A stretch of DNA of 64,000 nt from positions 62,710-126,709 of the forward strand of contig NZ_LMRV01000088.1 of NCBI RefSeq assembly GCF_001428245.1, in the 5' to 3' direction. This stretch comes from Paenibacillus sp. Soil522. Lineage in GTDB: Bacteria; Bacillota; Bacilli; Paenibacillales; Paenibacillaceae. Below the pieces are notes generated by a model. That model did not search any database and was not told the origin of the DNA. It saw only the letters and a list, made by a program, of their open reading frames with translations. Of the stretch, positions 34,112 to 43,100 are shown one piece after another (within the stretch, counting starts at the first letter, position 1; each line of letters starts with the position of its first letter). Both the position numbers and the translations under genes were made by a program.

Positions 34112-34963
34112 ATGTGGAACGCACCACAAAAAATATGGATGCCTATTGTGGCATTGACTTTAATAGGATGCCTATTGCTTTGCCTTACAGCCGATTCATA
34201 TGCAGCTTCTGCCAGCGGACAGCAGCTTGCGCCAACCAAATCAGCTAATGACACAAAGAAACGGCACGTAGCCGACATGTCATGGGTAAAGCTCCACAAG
34301 CAATTTCCAAGCGCCTTTCTACTGAATGGACCTCGTCATACGAAGCAAATTGCGCTTACTTTCGATGATGCTCCCGATCCCAAATATACACCGGCCATTT
34401 TAGATATATTAGCAGAGCATGATGTTTGCGCCACTTTCTTTGTGGTTGGCAATCGCGCAGCCAAAAATCCTTCGATCGTGAAGCGGATACATAACGAAGG
34501 ACATATTATTGGTAATCATTCATACGACCATGCTGAATTGTCAACCCTTACCTTAACGAATTATCAAAAGCAAATTTGGAAAACCGATGCTATTATCAAA
34601 AGCATGATCGGCTACTCTCCGCACTTTATCCGTCCCCCCTACGGTGAATTGCTGCCGCAGCAGGTGAGATGGAGCGAGCAGGCCGGCTTTACCATCGTCA
34701 ATTGGGATGTGGACTCGGTAGATTGGAAGAACAATCCAAGCAGCGAAACCGTATTGCAAAATATAAAAAAAACGCTTCAGTCAGGATCAATCGTGCTTCA
34801 GCATGCAGGAGGAGGTATCGGCCAAGATTTATCCGGTACGGTTAATGCACTTCCGCAGCTTATCCAGCTTCTCCAAAGCAAAGGCTATGAGCTCGTAACG
34901 CTGCCCGAGCTTATTGACCAATCCGCCTCCCGCCAGCACAGCAAGAGCAAAAAAAACCGGTAA
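34112..34963 (+). CDS. secreted polysaccharide deacetylase (NodB homology, CE4)
   Basis: 283 residues with an N-terminal signal sequence or anchor (hydrophobic 10-28, possible cut after SYAASA). The NodB domain has motif 1 LTFDDAPD (about 92-99; the usual second Asp/Gly pattern is DDA here), the zinc motif NHSYDHAEL (about 139-147), motif 3 RPPYGE (about 179) and motif 5 LQHAGGG. It likely deacetylates peptidoglycan or chitin-like polymer outside the cell. The TAA stop lies within the stem of the following terminator. Confidence 0.88.
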   Translation: MWNAPQKIWMPIVALTLIGCLLLCLTADSYAASASGQQLAPTKSANDTKKRHVADMSWVKLHKQFPSAFLLNGPRHTKQIALTFDDAPDPKYTPAILDILAEHDVCATFFVVGNRAAKNPSIVKRIHNEGHIIGNHSYDHAELSTLTLTNYQKQIWKTDAIIKSMIGYSPHFIRPPYGELLPQQVRWSEQAGFTIVNWDVDSVDWKNNPSSETVLQNIKKTLQSGSIVLQHAGGGIGQDLSGTVNALPQLIQLLQSKGYELVTLPELIDQSASRQHSKSKKNR

Positions 34964-34994
34964 TCCGCACAACATGAGCGGATTACCGGTTTTT
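34952..34994 (+). terminator. terminator overlapping the deacetylase stop codon
   Basis: Seventeen-base arms at 34952-34968 and 34978-34994 (core ACCGGTAATCCGC / GCGGATTACCGGT) flanked by A- and T-runs. The TAA stop of the deacetylase is inside the left arm. Bidirectional, it also serves the convergent LysM-3D gene. Confidence 0.9.
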
Positions 34995-35003
34995 CCTTGC
35001 AGC

Positions 35004-35639
35004 TTATTCTAAAATGAACACTTTAACGTTTTGGATACCAAACGACATGGCTTGGCTTGAAACGCCTGGAACGAAAATATCGATGCGATTGCCTTTAATC
35101 GCGCTGCCCGTATCGGTCGCTGTTGCAACCATACCGCCCTTGGGCAATCCGTTATAATCATAGCCAGTAACATAGAGCTTCGTACCAAGCGGGATCAATT
35201 TCGGATCAACCGCAATCGTGCCGACCTTAAGCTTATTGCCAAAATAATCGATGGGACCCCAACCATTTTCCGATGCCGCTGAAGTATAAGCAGTAGCTTG
35301 TACGATTAACGCTTTAGAGTAAGCGTATTCTTTACCATTCATGGCAGTGACCGATTTCGTAGTGTTAGCAGCCGCTGCCTTCAGCGTTACCGGTTTTTTG
35401 GCTGCTTTTGCTTCCGTGGACGGAATCGTAAGCTTTAAGCCTTTATACAAGTTAAGCGGATTAATTTTTGGATTCGCTTCCATCAATGTATCCAAAGGTA
35501 CATTGTACTTCTTGGAAAGCTTCCAGAATGTATCATTGTCAGTCGCTATATGTGTTTTTGAAGCTGCGTCAACCGTTCCAGCCGCCATCATGACGGAAAT
35601 TCCAATTAATGCTGCTGCTAAGGTACGTCTTTTAAACAT
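35004..35639 (-). CDS. secreted LysM and 3D domain protein
   Basis: 211 residues. A signal peptide (about 1-25, cut near VDAAS) is followed by one LysM domain (about 29-73) for wall binding, a Lys/Ala linker, and a C-terminal 3D domain (about 113-210). The three conserved aspartates are seen in TIAVDPKLIP, TATDTGSAIKG and NRIDIFVP. 3D domains belong to the double-psi beta-barrel MltA/YabE/YocH class, probably muralytic transglycosylases. Length is typical of YocH-like proteins. Transcribed separately from the CAP gene by a terminator. Confidence 0.9.
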   Translation of the reverse strand: MFKRRTLAAALIGISVMMAAGTVDAASKTHIATDNDTFWKLSKKYNVPLDTLMEANPKINPLNLYKGLKLTIPSTEAKAAKKPVTLKAAAANTTKSVTAMNGKEYAYSKALIVQATAYTSAASENGWGPIDYFGNKLKVGTIAVDPKLIPLGTKLYVTGYDYNGLPKGGMVATATDTGSAIKGNRIDIFVPGVSSQAMSFGIQNVKVFILE

Positions 35640-35693
35640 GCGGTAAATCCTCCTGTGCTCTTCCGAAGTTTCACAACTACGGCAGCGTTATTG

Positions 35694-35728
35694 TAAAAAA
35701 TCGTTAAGGGCGACAAGCGCCCTTAACG
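35694..35728 (-). terminator. terminator behind the CAP-domain gene
   Basis: Minus-strand stem CGTTAAGGGCG / CGCCCTTAACG with a five-base loop, followed by ATTTTTT. Confidence 0.9.
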
Positions 35729-35752
35729 GTTATCAGTTATTCATTTAGACGA

Positions 35753-36598
35753 TTAGCCGGTAAATTCTTGCACCCATTCGCCGTTTACATAACCAACGCC
35801 GATTTTAGTGAAGTTAGGGCTAAGAATGTTCGCGCGGTGACCTGCACTGTTCATCCATGCTGTCATAACCTCTTGCGGTGTTCTTTGACCGGAAGCGATA
35901 TTCTCACCAGCGTAGGAATAAGTTACTCCGAAAGAACGCATCATATCAAATGGCGAGCCGTAAGTCGGCGAGTTGTGGCTGAAATAGTTGTTAACGTCCA
36001 TGTCTCTTGCTTTCTCAATAGCTACCTTCGTAAGCAAAGCATCAGTCTTCAAAGCCGACAATCCAGCCTTCGCACGCTCTTGGTTCACTAAGTCGATTAC
36101 TTGCGTTTGGAATGCAGTCGAGCTGGAAACTCCAGCGCTCGCGTTGCCAGTGCCTGTACTAGGTTTAGTCGTAGTACCAGTACCAGTGCCTGTGCTTGGT
36201 TTTGTTACCGTACCAGTGCCTGTGCTCGGTTTTGTTACCGTACCAGTGCCCGTGCTCGGTTTTGTTACCGTACCAGTTCCTGTGCTTGGCTTAGTTACTG
36301 TGCCAGTTCCTGTGCTTGGCTGCGTTGCTCCTGTAGAACCGCCTGCAGTTGGGAATTGAATCGTACCTCCATTAAGCAGCTTACTAAGATCTATACCGTA
36401 TTTATCTGCAATTTGTTTAAAACTATCTTGGTTAAACATATCTTGGTTAAACGTAGTATTTTGGTTAAACGGACAGTTATAGTTGGAGAATGTTTTCACA
36501 GCCGGTGCTGCACCTGCCGTTGGAGCAGTAAAGCCTGCGCCGATCACTGTTGCTGCGAGTATGCTAGCGACACCTACACGTATTGGTTGCATCTTCAT
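35753..36598 (-). CDS. secreted CAP-domain protein with TGTGTVTKPS repeats (YkwD-like)
   Basis: 281 residues. Signal peptide (about 1-31, cut near AGAAP), then an Asn/Gln-rich segment with NQD repeats and a short helix (ADKYGIDLSKLL) resembling a LysM-like remnant. A Thr/Gly/Pro linker contains four copies of a ten-residue unit plus a variant (about 94-150). The C-terminal CAP (SCP/PR-1) domain (about 160-281) has HNSPTYGSPFDMM, YAGENIASGQ and AGHRANILSP. Bacterial CAP proteins of this type are surface or spore associated with unknown activity. Flanked by other wall-acting secreted proteins. Confidence 0.87.
   Translation of the reverse strand: MKMQPIRVGVASILAATVIGAGFTAPTAGAAPAVKTFSNYNCPFNQNTTFNQDMFNQDSFKQIADKYGIDLSKLLNGGTIQFPTAGGSTGATQPSTGTGTVTKPSTGTGTVTKPSTGTGTVTKPSTGTGTVTKPSTGTGTGTTTKPSTGTGNASAGVSSSTAFQTQVIDLVNQERAKAGLSALKTDALLTKVAIEKARDMDVNNYFSHNSPTYGSPFDMMRSFGVTYSYAGENIASGQRTPQEVMTAWMNSAGHRANILSPNFTKIGVGYVNGEWVQEFTG
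36145..36320 (-). repeat. 30-bp tandem repeats in the CAP gene linker
   Basis: About five copies of a 30-base unit encoding TGTGTVTKPS, nearly identical in the centre and more diverged at the edges. The period is a multiple of three, so copy number can vary without frameshift. Confidence 0.9.
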
Positions 36599-36827
36599 GA
36601 ATAATTCCTCCTAATAAAATAAGTTTTTATTCAAAACGTCTGTCCGCTGATGCCTTTATTCAGCAGCGCATCCGTTTTGTTTGCGTGTTGTTCTTCCCGA
36701 CGCCACTTATCTTATCATGGGGATTTGGCCGTTTCATGGCACAAAAACTGGTAATAGGTTGAAAACAGCTAGCAAAACAGCACCGTTACTGCATTATGAG
36801 AATATGCTCATCATGTTTTTTTGCGCT

Positions 36828-37520
36828 TTATTCTAATTGACCGCTAGCTTTACGCAGTTCATTCGCCAATCGGTGAATTTCATCGCGCTCTGCTTTTGTA
36901 CCGGCGGCAAACCATGCCGGAGACAGCCATGTTGAGATGATTTTGTTTGCATCTTCCGGGCTCATAGCAGCGCTCCTCCAATCGCGAACGAGTTCTACGA
37001 ATGAGGTTTTGTTAATCGAGTTTCCCGGACAAGTTTTGGCCGGATTCATCTCCCGATGAAACTTGATTTGATCATCAGGCAGCTTCCACATCGTTAAGAT
37101 TAAACTCGTAAGTTTTACGGCCGTAGCCAGCTGTGCGCCTTCAAGCTTCTCGGCGCCAACGTCGAAATTTCCGATCATCTCAAACATAAACGGATGAATA
37201 CGATCGTCATCCGGGTCGTTATAGCCCACTGATGATGCTGGCGGTGTAAGCAGCGAACGGCCCTCCCATATATAGCCGTCAGGATCGATGGTCGCATGCT
37301 GTGCGATATCGCCCCATTTTTGTGTAATCGTATGGAAACGCCACATCGCTTGAATGATCTTCATTTTATCTGTTGCTCTATGATAATCAGCAATCGTCGG
37401 CTTCCACGTTCCGTGTACATGAACCTGCGAGAACGTTACCTTTGAAACGAATGGCTTCAAGTAATCAACGTATTCCGCATAGGTGAATCTGCGGAAGTTT
37501 TTGCGTTCAACGGCCATCAT
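36828..37520 (-). CDS. PGRP/amidase_2 type N-acetylmuramoyl-L-alanine amidase
   Basis: 230 residues without a signal peptide. The amidase_2/PGRP fold is recognised from VHVHGTWKPT (first zinc His region, about 33), FHTITQKWGDIAQHATID (about 70-87) with GYIWEGR, and FHREMNPAKTCPG (second His and conserved Cys, about 155-167). It would cut the amide between MurNAc and L-Ala. The absence of an export signal suggests phage- or lysis-type origin, mother-cell release or a non-classical route. An alternative start at the next ATG changes one residue. Confidence 0.8.
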   Translation of the reverse strand: MMAVERKNFRRFTYAEYVDYLKPFVSKVTFSQVHVHGTWKPTIADYHRATDKMKIIQAMWRFHTITQKWGDIAQHATIDPDGYIWEGRSLLTPPASSVGYNDPDDDRIHPFMFEMIGNFDVGAEKLEGAQLATAVKLTSLILTMWKLPDDQIKFHREMNPAKTCPGNSINKTSFVELVRDWRSAAMSPEDANKIISTWLSPAWFAAGTKAERDEIHRLANELRKASGQLE

Positions 37521-37593
37521 GCATCGCTTCCTTTCGGTTAAACAATTGCTATATCATATGCTTTCATTTCAAGACCCGAAACGGCGGACATGC

Positions 37594-37633
37594 AAAAAAG
37601 CAGACCGCGGGAAACTTCCCTGGCCTGCTTTTT
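37594..37633 (-). terminator. terminator behind the Gfo/Idh/MocA gene
   Basis: Minus-strand stem AAAAAGCAGGCC..GGGAA / TTCCC..GGTCTGCTTTTT with internal mismatches and a T-run. Confidence 0.85.
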
Positions 37634-37658
37634 GTTCTAATAAAGGCATTCACGTTCA

Positions 37659-38681
37659 TTAAGTTACACTTATAAACTTGCCTGTCGCTTGCGATTCGAA
37701 TGCGCACAAAATGACTTTCAAGGATGCGCGGCCGTCTTCACCGCTTACTGCCGGCGTCGTGTCCGTTAGAATGCTTTTCACGAAAGCATCAATAACCCCG
37801 CTTGTTTCTTGATTGTCATTCGTCGAGATAGCGCCAACTTTATGCTTCTCAACCGTGCCGTTGCGCAGTTCAACAATAACTTGATCGTCCGGATGCGTAC
37901 CGATTTTCATAACGCCGTTCTCGCACCATAGAATCGTGCTGTTGTCCTCGCCTTTGTAGTAAGTCCAGCTGGCAACAAGCGTACCGATTGCGCCGCTCTT
38001 CATGCGAAGCAAGCAGGACGAGTTATCGTCAACTTCGGTACCTTTCTTGTCAAGCGTGCCAACAAATCCAGCTACCTCTGAAACCTCATCATCCAGCATC
38101 CAGCGAATAAGATCGGATTTGTGAACGCCAAGATCGCCCATTGCGCCCATAATCGCTTCCGGTTTACGGAAAAACCAGCTGTTTGCGCCATCAATGCTCC
38201 AGCCTTCCGGTCCAGGGTGACCGAAGGAAGTGCGGAAAGTAAGTACTTTTCCAAGAATTCCTGATTGCAGCACTTGCTTAGCTTTCACATGAGGCGGCAT
38301 GAAGCGTTGGTTGTGGCCAACCATCAAATGAACGCCGTTTTTCTTAGCAGCTTCGATCATCGCTTCTGCTTCTTCATCCGAAACAGCCATTGGCTTTTCT
38401 ACAAGCACGTGAGCGCCTGCATTAGCAGCAGCAATGGACATAGACGCATGAAGCGCATTTGGCGTACATACGCTGACTGCGTCAGGCTTAACTTCTGCCA
38501 GCATCTTTTTAAAATCCGCATAAGCCTTGCCGCCATGCAGCTCGGCATATTTCTCAGCGCGCTCGATAACCGGGTCAACGAAAGCAACAAGCTCGACATT
38601 TTCATTAGCCGCATATTCCGGAATGTGACGGTATTTAGAAATGGAACCGCAACCTATAACTGCTACGCGTATTTTTGGCAT
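37659..38681 (-). CDS. Gfo/Idh/MocA family oxidoreductase
   Basis: 340 residues. N-terminal Rossmann domain with GCGSISKYRH (about 10-19), the conserved VEKPMAVS (about 94-101) and the LMVGHNQRF strand (about 120-128). The C-terminal GFO_IDH_MocA_C domain has GDLGVHKSDLIRW, where the catalytic histidine sits near 185. It oxidises a sugar or cyclitol with NAD(P). The preceding gene is a sugar isomerase/epimerase (30-base gap), so the two form an operon in the xyloside locus. Substrate is unassigned. Confidence 0.88.
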   Translation of the reverse strand: MPKIRVAVIGCGSISKYRHIPEYAANENVELVAFVDPVIERAEKYAELHGGKAYADFKKMLAEVKPDAVSVCTPNALHASMSIAAANAGAHVLVEKPMAVSDEEAEAMIEAAKKNGVHLMVGHNQRFMPPHVKAKQVLQSGILGKVLTFRTSFGHPGPEGWSIDGANSWFFRKPEAIMGAMGDLGVHKSDLIRWMLDDEVSEVAGFVGTLDKKGTEVDDNSSCLLRMKSGAIGTLVASWTYYKGEDNSTILWCENGVMKIGTHPDDQVIVELRNGTVEKHKVGAISTNDNQETSGVIDAFVKSILTDTTPAVSGEDGRASLKVILCAFESQATGKFISVT

Positions 38682-38711
38682 CTTTATTTTCCCCTATCTA
38701 TTTAAATTTGA

Positions 38712-39482
38712 TTATTTGTTCAAATAATTCGTTTTCATCCATTCCATGCTTTCCGCAACAGCTTGCAGCGGCGGATTCGCGCATGTGTCCTGCTCGACGA
38801 TAAGCCATTCTACAGATGCTTGCGAGGCAGCTTCAATGATTGACAGCAGCGGCAAATCACCGCGGCCCAGCTCAACCGTATCGATTTGTTTGCCTTTCTC
38901 GCCTGCACGGAAATCCTTCAGATGAAGAAGAGGCAAACGGCCTGCATATTTTGCAATGTAAGCAAGCGGATCGACTCCTGAATATTGCACCCAGCCGATA
39001 TCCATCTCAACCTGCAAATATTGCGGATCTATTCGCTCATACAAAGCATCAAATACGATTTTGCCGTCGATTTCCACTTCAAATTCAAATTCATGATTAT
39101 GATAAGCAAAAGCAATGCCCGCTTCACGGAAACGCTTTCCGTACTCTTCAAATTTCACAAGATGTCCGCGCCATGCTTCTGTATCGCGAGCGTCAGCGGG
39201 CAACCAAGGACAAATCGCATATTTTGCTCCGATCGTTTGAAGATAAGCAATTTCCTCATCAAGGCGCTCTTCGAGAAGCTGCAGGCCGATGTGGCTGCCG
39301 ATTGCTTTCAAATTAAGCTCTTGCAGCAGGTCGCGCATCGCTTCCGCTTTGATATCTCCGTAGCCGGCAAATTCTACGCCCTCATAGCCCATTGCAGCAA
39401 TTTGGCGAAGCGTGCCTTCGAAATCCTGTGCCGTAGCATCTCGTACAGTGTACAATTGCAAACCAACATTCATTCGTGTCAT
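38712..39482 (-). CDS. sugar phosphate isomerase/epimerase (xylose isomerase-like TIM barrel)
   Basis: 256 residues, AP endonuclease family 2 TIM barrel. Metal-binding residues are visible in FAYHNHEFEFE (about 125-135), VEMDIGWVQ (about 156) and LLHLKD (about 184), with the final Glu in IVEQDTC (about 238). GGGAGAGC ribosome site. Likely isomerises or epimerises a keto-sugar or inositol derivative made by the downstream dehydrogenase. It is preceded by a TATAAT promoter whose upstream region contains a 10-bp inverted repeat. Confidence 0.85.
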   Translation of the reverse strand: MTRMNVGLQLYTVRDATAQDFEGTLRQIAAMGYEGVEFAGYGDIKAEAMRDLLQELNLKAIGSHIGLQLLEERLDEEIAYLQTIGAKYAICPWLPADARDTEAWRGHLVKFEEYGKRFREAGIAFAYHNHEFEFEVEIDGKIVFDALYERIDPQYLQVEMDIGWVQYSGVDPLAYIAKYAGRLPLLHLKDFRAGEKGKQIDTVELGRGDLPLLSIIEAASQASVEWLIVEQDTCANPPLQAVAESMEWMKTNYLNK

Positions 39483-39542
39483 GTGAGTCGCTCTCCCTTA
39501 TATCTTTTATTTTGATGTATTTGATTTTGCTTTCCGACTTTC

Positions 39543-39596
39543 ATTATATCGACAGTTTCATAAGAAAAACAGCTGTTTAATTAGCCTTTTCTTATG
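39543..39596 (-). promoter_or_regulatory. promoter and inverted repeat upstream of the isomerase-dehydrogenase operon
   Basis: Minus-strand -10 TATAAT (39548-39543) with a weak -35. Perfect ten-base arms CATAAGAAAA (39559-39568) and TTTTCTTATG (39587-39596) lie at and above the -35 region, a place suited to an activator or repressor such as the nearby AraC protein. Confidence 0.5.
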
Positions 39597-39642
39597 CGAT
39601 TTTGGTCAATGCCAGTTTAAAGCAGAGTGAAATAAGGAAAGG

Positions 39643-39688
39643 AACAGCTCTGACCCGGCCAACATATGGCTGTGACAGAGCTGCTCTA
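39643..39688 (-). terminator. terminator behind the GH31 gene
   Basis: Minus-strand stem AGCAGCTCTG / CAGAGCTGTT with inner pairs GCC/GGC, followed by CCTTTCCTTATTT. The T-run is interrupted. Confidence 0.65.
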
Positions 39689-39695
39689 TTATCAT

Positions 39696-42029
39696 TTAAA
39701 TGTTAACCGTAAATTCCAATTGCTTCGATCCGGATGAGAGCTGTGCAACGCTTCCGGTTACTACAGCTTGCGCGCCTTCTATAGAAACGATGTCTCCAAG
39801 TCCCTTCAGTGCGAACGAGAATGGTTTGCCGCTTCCGTCAACTTTAACCAAAATCGATCTGCCCTGGCGGCTTGCAGATACCGTCAGTTCCGTAGCTCCT
39901 TTTACATCGCGAACTATCGTTGCTGCTGATTTGCCGTCTTCCAAGTTATGAAGCTCAAACCTAACGCCATCGACATAGTCGTAATCCGGACGAACGTCAT
40001 TTGCCCCAAGCGCAATAATGGAGTTTGGACGTACGAATAATGGAAGACTGAAGAAATCATACTTCTCTTTACGCCATGAGCCGCCCTGGGCGATTTCGCC
40101 GGACAACAGATGCGTCCATTTGCCAGCAGGCAAATAATAAGTGACGTTGCCTTGTTCGTTAAAAATAGGAGCTACGAGCAAAGAGTCCCCCAGCATATAT
40201 TGACGATCAAGAATTTCACTTGTTGGATCTTCCGGGAATTCAAGAACCATGGCGCGCATCGAAGGCAAGCCCAGCTCGGTCGCTTGAACAGCCGTGTTGA
40301 ACAAGTAAGGCATGATTCGGCACTTCAGCTTCGTGAAGAAGCGAGTTACATCAACCGCTTCCGTATCATATGCCCAAGGCACCCGGTACGATTTGCTTCC
40401 GTGAAGACGGCTGTGGCTGGACAACAAGCCGAATGCCAGCCAGCGCTTGAATACATGCTCAGGCGCCGTGTTTTCAAACCCGCCAATGTCGTGGCTCCAG
40501 AAGCCAAAGCCTGAGATGCCGAGCGACAAGCCGCCGCGCAGGCTTTCTGCCATCGACTCATAATCCGCGTAGCAGTCGCCGCCCCAGTGAACCGGAAACT
40601 TTTGGCCGCCAGCCGTAGCCGAACGCGCGAACAAGGCTGCTTCGTTTTTGCCAAGCTTCTCTTCGAGCACTTCAAACACTACTTTATTATAAAGCTGCGT
40701 GTAATAATTGTGCATCTTCATCGGATCGGAGCCGTCGAAGTAAGCAACATCCGTCGGGATACGCTCGCCGAAGTCTGTTTTAAAGCTGTCAACGCCCATG
40801 TCTACAAGCTCGCGCAGGTAACCTGCATACCATTCGCATGCCGCCGGGTTCGTGAAATCGACGAGCGCCATGCCCGGCTGCCACAAATCCCATTGCCATA
40901 CGTTACCGTCTGGCCTCTTCAACAAATAGCCGTTTTGCTTGCCTTCCTCGAATAAGCGCGAGCGCTGAGCGATATATGGATTAATCCATACGCAAATTTT
41001 AAGCCCTTTCTCCTTCAAACGCGACAGCATGCCGACCGGATCTGGGAATACCCGCTCATCCCATTTGAAGTCCGTCCAGTGGAACTCGCGCATCCAGAAG
41101 CAGTCGAAGTGGAATACATGCAGCGGCAGGTCGCGCTCAGCCATACCGTCAACGAAGGAATTAACCGTCGCTTCATCATAATTGGTTGTGAAAGAGGTCG
41201 TGAGCCACAGACCGAATGTCCATGCCGGCGGCAGAGAAGGCTTGCCAGTCAAATCGGTATATTTGTTAAGCACATCTTTCATGCTTGGACCGTCGATAAT
41301 AAAATATTCGAGTGATTCGCCTGCAACGCAAAATTGCACCTTTTTTACTTTCTCCGAAGCGATCTCGAACGATACAAGCTCCGGGTGATTGACGAATACG
41401 CCGTAGCCTTTATTCGTAATATAGAATGGAACGTTTTTGTACGATTGCTCGGAGCTTGTTCCGCCGTCTTTGTTCCATAGATCAACGACTTGTCCGTTTC
41501 TTACGAATGGCGTAAAGCGCTCGCCAAGACCGTAAACCCATTCGCCAACGCCTACATCCAGCTCTTCGCGCATGAAGGTATTTCCGTTATTTTCTTTAAT
41601 GTAAGCCATTGATTTTTGCGTGCTGCCGGTAATGCGCTCGCCGCCCCGGTAGAAATCTACTGCCCAAACCGGGCCTTTGCGTATATGAACGCTTAGATTG
41701 CCGCTTGTTAGAACGGCCTCGTTTTCGTTTTCTTCAATGACGATATGATCGCCGGTTTGTGAGGAAAGCTCAAATACCGGACCGCGTTCGACAACCCCTG
41801 CATGATGCACAAGCTTCACACCGATAATACCTGGCAGCGGAGAATGAAAATGAACCGTTAACAGCATCGTATCAAGCATATTCGAGCGCGTTACGATTGG
41901 CTGCGGAGATGCATACGCCGTCAGTTTGCCATCATGTTGTTCGAAATCATGTACCTGTACAGCTCCTAATACTTTGTATTCATCACGAATGAGCCAGTTG
42001 CCGTCTGTAAATTTCATGGACTGAACCAA
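39696..42029 (-). CDS. GH31 alpha-xylosidase (YicI/XylS family)
   Basis: 777 residues, full length for YicI. An N-terminal beta-sandwich (1-240) precedes the catalytic barrel. The nucleophile lies in FKTDFGERIP (Asp about 419), and the acid/base region follows after ARSATAGGQKFPVHWGGD (about 480). The KTDFGE form and the WFDCFWMREF-like stretch at about 310 (HFDCFWMREFHWTDF) are typical of alpha-xylosidases rather than alpha-glucosidases. No signal peptide, so it acts in the cytoplasm on imported isoprimeverose-type xylosides. Divergent from the AraC gene. Confidence 0.88.
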   Translation of the reverse strand: MVQSMKFTDGNWLIRDEYKVLGAVQVHDFEQHDGKLTAYASPQPIVTRSNMLDTMLLTVHFHSPLPGIIGVKLVHHAGVVERGPVFELSSQTGDHIVIEENENEAVLTSGNLSVHIRKGPVWAVDFYRGGERITGSTQKSMAYIKENNGNTFMREELDVGVGEWVYGLGERFTPFVRNGQVVDLWNKDGGTSSEQSYKNVPFYITNKGYGVFVNHPELVSFEIASEKVKKVQFCVAGESLEYFIIDGPSMKDVLNKYTDLTGKPSLPPAWTFGLWLTTSFTTNYDEATVNSFVDGMAERDLPLHVFHFDCFWMREFHWTDFKWDERVFPDPVGMLSRLKEKGLKICVWINPYIAQRSRLFEEGKQNGYLLKRPDGNVWQWDLWQPGMALVDFTNPAACEWYAGYLRELVDMGVDSFKTDFGERIPTDVAYFDGSDPMKMHNYYTQLYNKVVFEVLEEKLGKNEAALFARSATAGGQKFPVHWGGDCYADYESMAESLRGGLSLGISGFGFWSHDIGGFENTAPEHVFKRWLAFGLLSSHSRLHGSKSYRVPWAYDTEAVDVTRFFTKLKCRIMPYLFNTAVQATELGLPSMRAMVLEFPEDPTSEILDRQYMLGDSLLVAPIFNEQGNVTYYLPAGKWTHLLSGEIAQGGSWRKEKYDFFSLPLFVRPNSIIALGANDVRPDYDYVDGVRFELHNLEDGKSAATIVRDVKGATELTVSASRQGRSILVKVDGSGKPFSFALKGLGDIVSIEGAQAVVTGSVAQLSSGSKQLEFTVNI

Positions 42030-42068
42030 CCTTCCTGTTATGTTTTATTTGCATTCCTACATAATTGC

Positions 42069-42097
42069 ATTATACTGATACTTAATCGTATGATTCT
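42069..42097 (-). promoter_or_regulatory. promoter of the GH31 gene
   Basis: Minus-strand TATAAT (42074-42069) with no good -35 at 17 bases, the pattern of an activator-dependent promoter. It lies in the 159-base divergent region shared with the AraC gene. Confidence 0.5.
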
Positions 42098-42188
42098 AAC
42101 ATAATCATGCTCATCTATAGCACTATTCTGACGATACGCCTCTAAGTAAGCCAATCATCTCGAATCAGACGCAGGAGGCCCTTGCAAA

Positions 42189-43100
42189 ATGGATCAAACG
42201 ATTCGTCATTCATTGAAGGAAGACCGTCTGCACGGTGACAACATGTTCCCGCTTGCAGCCTATTGGATTGAGCATCATGAGGCTGGCGTCCCCGTTCTTG
42301 ATTGCCACTGGCATGCAGAGGCTGAATTTTTTTATGTACTGTCCGGTGAAGTGCTGTTTCAGGTGGATACCGAATATTTTCCCGTTCGCGCGGGCGAGGC
42401 CGTATTTATAGACGGCGGCGATATTCACGCTGGACATGCACTGGGCGATACGGCCTGCTCATTTTGTGCAATTGTGTTCGACACTCATCTGCTTGCCAGC
42501 GCGAGCTATGATGCCGTGCAAGAACGCTTTATCTCTCCGCTTCAGGATAAGAAACGAACGTTTCCGCGACATATCCGGCCAGTCACAGATTGGGAACGCG
42601 CTCTGCTGCGTCATTTGCAAAGCATCATGAACGTCTGTGAAAGACAGACGCCCGGTCTTGAGACAGCCGTGAAAGGACACTTCTACTTAATGCTTCACGA
42701 AATCGCAGCAGAAGGCTGCTTCTGCAACCGCAGCGAGGCGAGTACGGCCGACACGACGAAGATTGACAGACTGAAGACAGCTATCGTTTATATGCAGCAA
42801 AATTTCCACCGTCCCATACGGATCTCTGAAATCGCCGATCAAATTCCGATGAGCGAAGGACAATTTTGCCGCTTCTTCAAAGCGATGACCAGACAAACGC
42901 CAATTGAGTACTTGAATGCCTATCGGATCAGACAAGCAACGGAGCTGCTGCTGAGGCCCGAGCTCAAAGTATCGGCGGTAGCGCTTGATGTAGGTTTCGA
43001 TCACATTAGTTACTTCGTTAAAGTATTTCGCAAAATGATGAAATGTACACCTTCGCAGTTCCGCAAAAAACAGCTTGAAACGTCAGAACGCCGTCCATAA
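42189..43100 (+). CDS. AraC family transcriptional regulator with cupin sensor domain
   Basis: 303 residues. An N-terminal cupin (CHWHAEAEFFYVLSGEVLFQVD, about 39-60, then DGGDIHAGH) binds the inducer. The C-terminal pair of helix-turn-helix motifs (about 195-295) has the AraC pattern: HRPIRISEIADQIPMSEGQFCRFFK and VSAVALDVGFDHISYFVKVFRK. AGGAGG site. Its divergence from the GH31 gene suggests it activates this locus in response to a xyloside-derived sugar. Confidence 0.9.
   Translation: MDQTIRHSLKEDRLHGDNMFPLAAYWIEHHEAGVPVLDCHWHAEAEFFYVLSGEVLFQVDTEYFPVRAGEAVFIDGGDIHAGHALGDTACSFCAIVFDTHLLASASYDAVQERFISPLQDKKRTFPRHIRPVTDWERALLRHLQSIMNVCERQTPGLETAVKGHFYLMLHEIAAEGCFCNRSEASTADTTKIDRLKTAIVYMQQNFHRPIRISEIADQIPMSEGQFCRFFKAMTRQTPIEYLNAYRIRQATELLLRPELKVSAVALDVGFDHISYFVKVFRKMMKCTPSQFRKKQLETSERRP

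Noticed and set aside
36145-36320. Regular 30-bp repeats as a possible CRISPR array
   Set aside because: There are no spacers; the repeats are contiguous and in frame with the CAP protein.
36599-36827. c-di-AMP (ydaO) riboswitch upstream of the wall-protein genes
   Set aside because: The gene type is typical for such control, but the leader lacks the conserved ydaO core sequences.
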